From assembly GCA_951804985.1 (NCBI GenBank), contig OX638135.1:13853735-13917734 (forward strand): a stretch of DNA of 64,000 nt, given 5' to 3'. Origin of the DNA: Dryomyza anilis. Taxonomy: Eukaryota; Arthropoda; Insecta; Diptera; Dryomyzidae. The notes beneath the pieces were generated by a model. That model made no database searches, was not told where the DNA came from, and saw only the letters and a program-made list of their open reading frames with translations. Positions 55,901 through 64,000 of this stretch are shown one piece after another (position 1 is the stretch's first letter; each line of letters begins with the position of its first letter). The position numbers were made by a program, and so were the translations under genes.

Positions 55901-56142
55901 AAATTTCATTATGTTTTTACGTAAACATAAAAAAAATATTTATATTTTTATTGCGTTTTTTGGATTGTTTGTGGAACCGGAACTGAAACTGGAATCGTTA
56001 TTTAATTTTTTATAGAACCGGAACTGGAACTGAAACCGTAATAAAAAAATATTTAAAGAACCGGTACCGGAACCATTTTTTTTATTTTTTTATAGAACCG
56101 GAACTGGAACCGCAGAGTATAGAATTTCGGTTCCTAGCCCTG
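52978..56142. mobile_element. hAT transposon, 3.2 kb, GAACCGGAAC-rich ends, nested
   Basis: CAGAGCTCGGGTGGAACCGG begins at 52978; the right end in reverse complement starts CAGGGCTAGGAACCG. The 8-bp duplication ATTAAAAA is perfect (52970-52977, 56143-56150). Subterminal GGAACCGGAACTGG-type repeats occupy 52988-53150 and 55975-56125. There is no transposase frame. A 1.5-kb palindrome is inserted at 54337-55883. Confidence 0.88.
54337..55883. mobile_element. Palindromic element, 1.5 kb, TATA-flanked (family T)
   Basis: TGTATATGGGGCATTCCACG at the left is answered by the inverted right end. The arms, with GTCAATTTGCC and AATCACGATTTTTGTTGTTTTGC words, are complementary with a centre near 55110. 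TATA flanks both sides. Each arm also contains short stretches resembling hAT or satellite words, but no gene. Confidence 0.82.
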
Positions 56143-56150
56143 ATTAAAAA

Positions 56151-56759
56151 AAATAAGAACACTTCCCAATCGCCGAGTTGAGGTTAACGTTTAAAACACC
56201 TTTAACCTAAATTTAAGAATCATAGCTTTTTCAATATATACTGGTAGCTTAAACTTAACTTGAAAATCCCCTTATTTTCATGTAAATATCAACACTCATT
56301 TTCAAATTGATTTTAACGTTTACTTTAAATCAAGATTAAGCCTCATTTTCGAAATCAAATTAAACTACATTTAATATTGACTTAATCCTACAAAATAAGT
56401 AAACAAAAGGATCCGCATATAGGAAACAATAAGGGCATTTTTTAATTAATTATCCCATTCTATGTCATCCAAAGTTCTTGGTCATAGTAGACTTCAAGCC
56501 CGAGAGTCAAGGCAGCTGCAGGAAATCCAGAAGCCAAAAGTGGTAGACGTGCTTTTTTTGTAAGCTTGTATGTATAAAGCTCTCGAATTCCATTCTGTAG
56601 CCTTATCAAGGTTATCGGGGCGGTCGGTATATCGTTTAAAAGATTCACAGAATTCCAAACACTAATAGATTTCGGTAAGCTTTTAGATTTGGGCGCGCGT
56701 TGTTATGTTTTGGTTATGTTATATTTTTTGCAAGCGAAAAAAAAATGCAACAAATATCT
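56151..56759 (+). other. ZBED5-like hAT, 5' non-coding part
   Basis: This part matches 62336-62900 of the second copy. No coding signal is certain on either strand. In this copy the 535 bp found at 62901-63435 of the other copy are missing after about 56739. Confidence 0.6.
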
Positions 56760-57990
56760 CTGTCCAATAACACTATTCAGAGGAGAATTATGGAAATGTC
56801 CGCGGACGTAAAAAAGCAAGTTTGTGACGAAATCAAAGAATCGGCCTTTGTTTTCGTTTCAGTTTGATGAATCAACCGAAGTGAGTTCATGTGCTCAACT
56901 ACTTGTATTTGTTAAATATATTAAAGCAGATTATATCAAGGAAGATTTTTTGTTTTGTAAGCTACTTCAGACTACTACAAAAGCTGATGATATTATACAG
57001 ATGATATTATATATATGATTCTGAAGAACTGTCGTGGGGAAAAGTTTGTGGTGTTTGTACAGATGGAGCGCCAGCCATGCTAGGGTTGAAGTCAGGATTT
57101 CAGACGAAAGTAAAAAAAATATGCCCCGCAAGCAAAGGGAACTCACTGCCTGATTCACCGATATGCACTGGCCAGCAAAACTCTTCCAACGCCTCTACAG
57201 GAGGCACTTGATTCAGTTATACAAATTTTGAATTTCATCAAAGGTGGGCCTCTCAACACACGTTTGTTTAAAGAACTTTGTAATGAAATCGGCTCGGACC
57301 ATGAAGATATTTTGTACTATACTGCTAATCGTTGGTTGTCAAAGGGAAATGTTGTGAATCGTGTATATGAGCTGAAAGATGAAATAAAGTCATATCTAGA
57401 CATACAGGGCAAATCAGATCTCGCAGAAATCTTTATTGATGTTGTTTGGGTTCAACGAATTGCTTACTTAGCAGATATTTTAGATCAGTCGAATAAAGTA
57501 AACTTGAAACTTCAAGGGAAAGACACAAATCTTATACAATTTGAAGACAATCTGCAAGCAGTTGTATGCAAACTGCTAAACTGGCGACGAAAAGTGAGTT
57601 TAGGAAACGTAGCTATGTTCGAAAAACTTTGCAGTGTTTTGGATAAGAGTGGCGATATGCCATGAAGCAAGAGATTAATGACCATCTTCAATCTCTTGAA
57701 AATAAGATGAAACTGCTCTATTACGAAATCCATTTTCGACTTGGATGTAACTCGCGTTCAAGATGAAGTTCAGGACGAATTATTGGATCTACGAAATGAT
57801 TCCTCGGCACGTGCTTTGTTTAACGAACTATCGATATCCAAATTCTGCTCCATGTATAAAACACATCCCAACATCAGTATAATTGCCATTCGACTTTTAC
57901 TTCCACCTATATATGTGAAACATCATTTTCCACGCCAACCAAGCAAAGAAACACATTGGATGCCGAACATGATATGCGACAAGCTTTAAA
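56760..57990 (+). pseudogene. ZBED5/Buster-like hAT transposase, broken
   Basis: The catalytic-domain words FSFQFDESTEVSSCAQLLVF (first Asp region), CTDGAPAML (second Asp, about 57056-57085), FIKGGPLNTRLFKELC, YYTANRWLSKGNVV and the dimerisation-domain words LFNELSISKFCSMYKTHPN are in the right order for ZBED5-like hAT proteins. The frame shifts at about 56830, 57010, 57220 and 57665. The N-terminal BED finger is not seen. A short piece between 57660 and 57720 is missing relative to the copy at 63900-63960. The transposase would bind the ends and cut the element out. Confidence 0.88.
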
Positions 57991-58089
57991 TACTACACAC
58001 CCGCAAATTTATAAACTGGCAATCACAAGTGTCACATTAAAAATCCCGGCGATTTTTTCATAAAAATATATACTAAAAGATATATTTTT

Positions 58090-58990
58090 TATATGGGTCA
58101 TTCCACACCAAATCGACCAGCGGTTGGATCTCATCTTCTTCGATTTCAATGAAATTTGCACTACTGATAAAGGGTTATCGAGATATGCATTGATCAATTT
58201 TCTTTTTATTTTTTCGCCCACTACTTCCAGAGATAGAGTGGTTCAAATTTACAAAAAAAAGGGCCAAAAATCACTTTTATATGGTTGTTCATATTTCAAT
58301 ATCTCTTAAAGTTGAAATACCATAAACTCCGTTGATGGCTAGTTTTAAAGCTAATAGAACAAGCTTTTATACCAATTAAGTTGTAACTTCTAAACTTGAA
58401 TATGTGGCCCGTGGTAATAATCCGTGGTAAATCACATATTTTGGTGGATTTAATATAAATGTTCATGCCAAATTTCAAGATGGTATTTTGATGTATCATA
58501 TTTTAAAAATTATTTTTTTAAATTTTTACATATTTTTTGTATTGAAAAAAAAATATTTTTTTTTTTCAATAGTAAAATTTGCAATAATTTTTCAATTATT
58601 TTGTAACTCTGATTTCGAAAATGGCGTCAGTTTCATCAAATTGTCTGTAGTTATTGAGATATATACCATTTTTCGAAATCGTAAAAACTATATGCCAAAA
58701 TCAATATCTCAAAAACTAAATTTAATATGATAAAACTGACTTCATCTTAGAAATCAGAGTTACATATATATTCAGGAATTATTTAAATGTAAACAACCAC
58801 ACAAAAGTGATTTTTGGCCCATTTTTTGTAACTTTGAGCCACTGTATCTCTGGAAAGTGGGCGAAAAAAATAAAAAAAATTGGTCAGTACACATCTGGAT
58901 ACCCTGGATGCCCAAATTTTATTGAAATCCAAAAGGTAAAATCTCAAATTTGACTTTTTTTGGTCGATTTTGTGTGGAATGGCCCATATA
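58090..58990. mobile_element. Palindromic element, 0.9 kb, TATA-flanked (family T)
   Basis: TATATGGGTCATTCCACACC and the inverted right end TGTGTGGAATGGCCCATATA define it. Left arm words (CCGTTGATGGCTAG, GGTATAAAAGCTTG) recur inverted at 59990-60180 in the duplicated copy, while this copy has lost that part of the right arm. TATA flanks both sides. Confidence 0.78.
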
Positions 58991-59989
58991 TAAAACCATT
59001 TTATAAAAAGTAAACATTTTCAAGTGATCTCAATACAAAGAACAAATATTTTATATAAAAATAAAATAAACTAAATAATAATCAAATTATCTCAATTTTT
59101 TATTTAAAAGGGGGTCGCGATACCAAAAAGGTTGGGAACCAATGCTTTAGAGTTCATGGTGGATAAGGAAGCGGTTGTAGTCAAAATTACCGAAGTTGTA
59201 AAGATCATTGAAACAGCTCCCAAAGATTCGAAATCTCCGGATTATGTAAAAGCACTCACGAAGATAGAAGAGGATCAGCTGTTTCGTAGTGCCGTCGACT
59301 TGTTTTCTGGAAAATTATTGCTTTGGTTTTGAGCAGTGCGGAAAACGGTATAGAGCTAACGAAATTTAGTGGGCGAGATGAAGGCTGTGTTTTTGCCCCT
59401 AATTATGACGAGATTAGGAGTAGGGTAGAAATGAGTTCATAGTCTTATATGCTTCCGATATTAGGGCTAGTTATTTCAAATTTGTCACCATTTATTAAAC
59501 TCAGCTTGGTCTAGCAGATCCTACATCCATTTCATAGCTGGTTTCATTAGGTCGGAAACTAGAAGCGCTGTGGACCAATGTGGGGTCGTTCGTCACACCA
59601 CCTAGCGGGCGTATTGGAACCAGATTTAGCCTATATGTTCACCGAGACGGCGCTGTCGGAAATAAATGCTCCGTTATGAGATCTTCATTTGGAGAGGAGA
59701 ATGAATGATGCTCTTCAGATTCGGTCAAACTTCAAGTGCTTTAATTCTAAGCGCTTTGGTCACGTGTCTGCGAATTGTCCGAATGGAATCAGATTTTATG
59801 GGTGTGGAAGAGAAGACGTTATGAAATGTGACTGTCCGCGGTGCACTCCCAGAACAGATCAATGATTTGGTGGAGAGGATCTGTCGAGAACATCCGGGCA
59901 GGACCCCAACGAAGCGTGGGCAATTTCAAAGGATATCGAAGGATAAAAGATCAAATGGACTTTATTAACATATTTTTGTCCTACACTCA
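58795..59989. repeat. First copy of a 1.39-kb tandem duplication
   Basis: It matches 60186-61380 with about one difference per hundred bases. It contains the right end of the palindromic element, the right end of the ZBED5-like hAT and the retroelement gag. Confidence 0.9.
59132..59880 (+). pseudogene. Retroelement gag, copy 1
   Basis: The open stretch up to 59332 codes EFMVDKEAVVVKITEVVKII and FRSAVDLFSGKLLLWF. After several stops a zinc-knuckle region (about 59729-59865) reads CFNSKRFGHVSANC, where the second Cys of CX2C is Ser, followed by YGCGRED. It is a gag-like protein of an LTR or related retroelement; the class is not certain. It continues the fragment at 52690-52830. Confidence 0.7.
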
Positions 59990-61380
59990 TAATACCATCT
60001 TGAAATTTGGCATGAACATTTATATATATCAACCAAAATATGTGATTTACCACGGATTATTACCACGGGCCACATGTTCAAGTTTAGAAGTTACAACTTA
60101 ATTGGTATAAAAGCTTGTTCTATTAGCTTTAAAACTAGCCATCAACGGAGTTTATGGTATTTCAACTTTAAGAGATATTGAAATATGAACAACCACACAA
60201 AAGTGATTTTTGGCCCATTTTTTGTAACTTTGAGCCACTGTATCTCTGGAAGTAGTGGGCGAAAAAAATAAAAAAAATTGGTCAGTACACATCTGGATGC
60301 CCAAATTTTATTGAAATCCAAAAGGTAAAGTCTCAAATTTAAACTTTTTTTGGTCGATTTGGTGTGGAATGGCCCATATATAAAACCATTTTATAAAAAG
60401 TAAACATTCTCAAGTGATCTCAATACAAAGAACAAATATTTTATATAAAAATAAAATAAACTAAATAATAATCAAATTATCTCAATTTTTTATTTAAAAG
60501 GGGGTCGCGATACCAAAAAGGTTGGGAACCACTGCTTTAGAGTTCATGGTGGATAAGGAAGCGGTTGTAGTCAAAATTACCGAAGTTGTAAAGATCATTG
60601 AAACAGCTCCCAAAGATTCGAAATCTCCGGATTATGTAAAAGCACTCACGAAGATAGAAGAGGATCAGCTGTTTCGTAGTGCCGTCGACTTGTTTTCTGG
60701 AAAATTATTGCTTTGGTTTTGAGCAGTGCGGAAAACGGTATCGAGCTGGCGAAATTTAGTGGGCGAGATGAAGGCTGTGTTTTTGTCCCTAATTATGACG
60801 AGATTAGGAGTAGGGTAGAAATGAGTTCATAGTCTTATATGCTTCCGATGTTAGGGCTAGTTATTTCAAATTTGTCACCATTTATTAAACTCAGCTTGGT
60901 CTAGCAGATCCTACATCCATTTCATAGCTGGTTTCATTAGGTCGGAAACTAGAAGCGCTGTGGACCAATGTGGGGTCGTTCGTCACACCACCTAGCGGGC
61001 GTATTGGAACCAGATTTAGCCTATATGTTCACCGAGACGGCGCTGTCGGAAATAAATGCTCCGTTATGGGATCTTTATTTGGAGAGGAGAATGAATGATG
61101 CTCTTCAGATTCGGTCAAACTTCAAGTGCTTTAATTCTAAGCGCTTTGGTCACGTGTCTGCGAATTGTCCGAATGGAATCAGATTTTATGGATGTGGAAG
61201 AGAAGGCGTTATGAAATGTGACTGTCCGCGGTGCACTCCCAGAACAGATCAATGATTTGGTGGAGAGGATCTGTCGAGAACATCCGGGCAGGACCCCAAC
61301 GAAGCGTGGGCAATTTCAAAGGATATCGAAGGATAAAAGTTCAAATGGACTTTATTAACATTACTTTGTCCTACACTCTA
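59990..61380. repeat. Second copy of the 1.39-kb tandem duplication
   Basis: The distance between matching points (GGGGTCGCGA at 59111 and 60501) is 1390 bp. The copy starts inside the palindromic element's right arm, which is more complete here (59990-60380), and ends at TCCTACACTC. Confidence 0.9.
60522..61255 (+). pseudogene. Retroelement gag, copy 2
   Basis: This is nearly the same as copy 1. Frame 60968-61255 is open and carries CFNSKRFGHVSANC, YGCGREGVMKCDC and a final CPRC. The Cys-to-Ser change in the first knuckle is shared with copy 1, so it predates the duplication. The hAT right end (to 60524) directly precedes it, which shows that the duplication happened after the hAT insertion. 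Confidence 0.7.
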
Positions 61381-62071
61381 AAAAATGATGTTAATATTAC
61401 TACTATAAAGTAGTCAATTTCACGATTTTTAAGGTGATATGCTAAAATAAGTATTGCAAAAACAGCTGCAGAGCGTGTTTTTGAAATATACACCATAAAT
61501 AGTGTGTTTCTACTTTCGTGGAATTTTCACAAAACGTTGAAAGTAGCGTAGTTTTTCGCTATTAAACATGTATGAACGTTAGGAGATATACATTTTGTCA
61601 TTCGATAAAATGTTTCTAAATGGTGTCAACATTAAGATTAATACAAATGAATAAAGTTTTATTTGTTCCGTGGTTTATTTATTACTTCAAAGTAAATGGA
61701 TCTAACGCAACTTTCCAAAATTATTGACCACATTGAGTTGTGGAAGTGTTCCGAAATGTGTGCAAGTGTTCCGAAAACATGCTGAAGCGGCCATGTAACA
61801 TGTGACTGCGCTGGACATGTAGCATGTGCTCGAATATTTAAAAAACATTAATTACCAGTTGCGTTTCATTTACTTTGCAATACTTAATAAAAGTAAAGTA
61901 TTAATGCGAATTATCATGCAAAGAATAGTTATGAAATTACTTTTCACTCATTTATTTAAAATAGTGATGAGTTTTTTTTAGTATCAATCAAATACCTAAT
62001 TTGTTTCATTTTCTAGCGAGAAACAACGCTATAAAAGAGTTATTATTATTTTACGCACTTTTAGCGTGATT
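61381..62071. other. AT-rich stretch without genes
   Basis: No coding, repeat or RNA signal is recognised; GTGTTCCGAAAA-type words repeat twice near 61750. Confidence 0.4.
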
Positions 62072-62335
62072 TTTTTATACCCTACACTAAAAGTGAAAGG
62101 GTATATTCAGTTTGGTACGCCGTTTGTAACACCCATAAGGAAGCATCTCCGGTATGAAAAAGTATATATATTCTTGATCAGCATGACCCTCTGAGTCGAT
62201 TTAGCGATGTTCGTCTGTCCGTCTGTCTGTCTGTCTGTTGAAATCACGATTACAGAAAAAATAGAAGAACTTTAGATTTAGATTACTTATATATCTAAGC
62301 TGTCTGAACAAGGCATGATCGGTCTATTGTGACCT
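62072..62335 (+). mobile_element. mini-me / DINE-1-like fragment
   Basis: It carries TATACCCTACACTAAAAGTG, the TATATATTCTTGATCAGCAT core and the GTCCGTCTGTCTGTC repeat, and is cut at 62335 where hAT sequence begins. Confidence 0.8.
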
Positions 62336-64000
62336 GAGAACCTGAGGTTAACGTTTGAAACACCTTTAACCTAAATTTAAGAATCATAGCTATTTCAATA
62401 TAAACTGGTAGCTTAACCTTAACTTGAAAATCCCCTTATTTTCATGTCAACATCAACACTCATTTTCAGATTGATTTCAACGTTTACTTTAAATCAAGAT
62501 TAAGCCTTATTTTTAACTCGAAATCAAATTAATCTACATTTAATATTGACTTAATCCTACAAAATAAGTAAACAAAAGAATCCGCATATAGAAAACAAAA
62601 AGGGCATTTTTTAATTAATTATCCCATTCTATGTCATCCAAAGTTCTTGGTCATAGTAGACTTCAAGCCCGAGAGTCAAGGCAGCTGCAGGAAATCCAGC
62701 AGCCAAAATGTGGTAGACGTGCTTTTTTTGTAAGCTTGTATGTATAAAGCTCTCGAATTCCATTCTGGAGCCTTATCAAGGTTGTCGGGGCGGTCGGTAT
62801 TACGTTTAAAAGATTCACAGAATTCCAAACACTAATAGATTTCGGTAAGCTTTTAGATTTGGGCGCGCGTTGTTATGTTTTGGTTATGTTATATTTTTTG
62901 TAAGGGCTTATATTGCAATCATACAAAACATTTTTGTTCCTAATTTTCACTGCCTTTTTTTAGTTAATGTTAATATCAAATCATTTTCAAATACAGTGTA
63001 AGCGCTAAAAATAGCACTTATTTGATATTTGAAACTGATTTGAAAAACACACTAGACCTTAAAGGCAATTATGATTATTTTTTTCAAACGCTTAGCCTGT
63101 GGCATATTGGGTTCTAGTAAGTAATAAAAGTGCAACACTGATTTTGATATCGCTGCAACAATCGATTATTTTTACATGTATTTTGAATCTCTAAAATGTC
63201 GTTCTCGTAAAATCAAGCCGAATTTAAGAATATTTGATAAAAGACAACTGTAATGAAACTGAGCTTAAGCGTATGAGGATTGATTCTACCGAAAGTTTTC
63301 AATAACAGAACGAAGGGGTAGTCTGCTCTTCATATGAAGTAGCGCTAACAATTGCGCAACAAAAAAAAAAACCCCACACTCTCGGAGAAACGTTAATTAA
63401 GCCCTGCATGTTGAAGATGGTCAAATTAGTTGTAAAGCAAGCGAAAAAAAAATACAACAAATATCTCTGTCCAATAACACTATTCAGAGGAGAATTATGG
63501 AAATGTCCGCGGACGTAGAAAAGCAAGTTGGTGACGAAATCAAAGATTCGCCCTTGTTTTCATTTCAGTTTGATGAATCAACCGAAGTGAGTTCATGTGC
63601 TAAACTACTTGTACTTGTTAAATATATTAAAGCAGATGATATCAAGGAAGAATTTTTGTTTTGTAAGCCACTTCAGACTACTACAAAAGCAGATGATATT
63701 ATATATTTGATTCTGAAGAACTGTCGTGGGGAAAAGTTTGTGGTGTTCGTACAGATGGAGCGCCAGCCATGCTAGGGTTGAAGTCAGGATTTCAGACGAA
63801 AGTAAAAAAAAATATGCCCCGCAAGCAAAGGGAACTCACTGCCTGATTCACCGATATGCACGGTGCAGCAAGAGATTAATGACAGAGATTAATGACAGTC
63901 TTCAATCTCTTGAAAATAAAATGAAACGGTATTTCCCAGATCTTACAACAGATGAAACTGCTCTATTACGAAATCCATTTTCGAATTATTGGATCTACGA
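62336..64000 (+). mobile_element. ZBED5-like hAT, second copy, 5' end lost, runs off the window
   Basis: It matches 56165-56740 and then the transposase region. It keeps 535 bp (62901-63435) that the first copy lacks. It is deleted between about 63860 and 63870, where the first copy has the middle of the transposase. The left terminus is replaced by the mini-me fragment. Confidence 0.85.
63240..64000 (+). pseudogene. ZBED5-like hAT transposase, second copy
   Basis: Words before the catalytic domain are kept (EVALTIAQQKK, LIKPCMLKM, 63330-63420), followed by MEMSADVEKQVGDEIK (63497), FSFQFDESTEV and, after a frameshift near 63730, TDGAPAML. The middle is deleted and the reading resumes in the C-terminal domain (SLENKMKRYFPDLTTDETALL, continuous, at about 63910-63970) up to the window edge. 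The first copy lacks the RYFPDLTT part. Confidence 0.82.

Larger units (their letters stand above)
52831..59134 (+). mobile_element. ZBED5/Buster-like hAT transposon, 6.3 kb, with transposase remnant
   Basis: Ends are CACTTGTTCTCAACC and, in reverse complement, CATTGGTTCCCAACC, close to the CAGTGGTTCTCAACC ends known from Buster/Charlie-like hATs; GGGGGTCGC occurs near both ends. The duplication CTTTAGAG (52823-52830, 59135-59142) is perfect. The transposase remnant lies at 56760-57990. A second hAT (52978-56142) and a palindrome (58090-58990) are inserted in it. Confidence 0.92.

Noticed and set aside
1..64000. CRISPR arrays, operons, riboswitches, tRNA or rRNA genes
   Set aside because: None seen; the tandem repeats lack spacers of CRISPR type and the genome is eukaryotic.

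Overview
The window is a dense pile of transposable elements from an AT-rich animal genome, almost certainly a higher dipteran and probably a calyptrate fly such as a blow fly. The pointers are: mini-me/DINE-1-type repeats with their (TA)n and GTCY-type proto-microsatellites, gypsy, copia, LOA-like and jockey/CR1-like retroelements, hAT transposons, and 55-bp GT-AG introns. There are no operons, CRISPR arrays or RNA genes. The only stretch that reads like an ordinary host gene is a pair of exons on the minus strand at 46771-47699; I could not identify its product.

Layout. 1-3780 is the pol gene of a gypsy-type LTR element (element X, + strand), with an 873-bp terminal-inverted-repeat insertion in its integrase. 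At 3781 it runs into an LTR in reverse orientation, then the reversed 3' part of an element of the same family (4475-10357), which contains a 2.9-kb hAT transposon that itself holds another hAT. At 10358 a forward LTR, primer-binding site and gag follow. Both LTR junctions lie at the same integrase site next to the same 4-bp TGCC, so I read 1-12880 as one self-insertion followed by an LTR-LTR inversion. 12904-14972 holds two broken LINE pieces. 14973-21320 is a second, internally deleted gypsy copy (element D, minus strand), cut at its gag end by a hAT terminus. 22998-25638 is a LINE with 139-bp inverted arms, followed by a long TA microsatellite and an ORF1 of a CR1/jockey-like LINE (minus). 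27135-32640 is a broken copia element carrying a 1.6-kb palindromic insertion.

35163-43616 is an 8.45-kb hAT unit with a perfect 8-bp target duplication. It contains a mini-me element and a minus-strand LINE, which in turn carries a plus-strand LOA-type LINE. It sits in a 93-bp satellite array. 44935-46015 is another hAT with a palindromic MITE inside. After the host exons come inverted satellite arrays with duplicated mini-me copies (48425-51075), a 1.1-kb palindrome (51405-52510), and a four-level nest (52690-59335): a retroelement gag broken by a ZBED5/Buster-like hAT with transposase, broken by another hAT, broken by a palindrome. Part of this nest is tandemly duplicated (to 61380). A second copy of the ZBED5-like hAT runs off the right end.

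All element coding regions seen carry stops, frameshifts or deletions, so none looks autonomous. The value of the window is in its datable nesting order, its intact target-site duplications, several short non-autonomous families that may be undescribed, and one clear LTR-mediated inversion.
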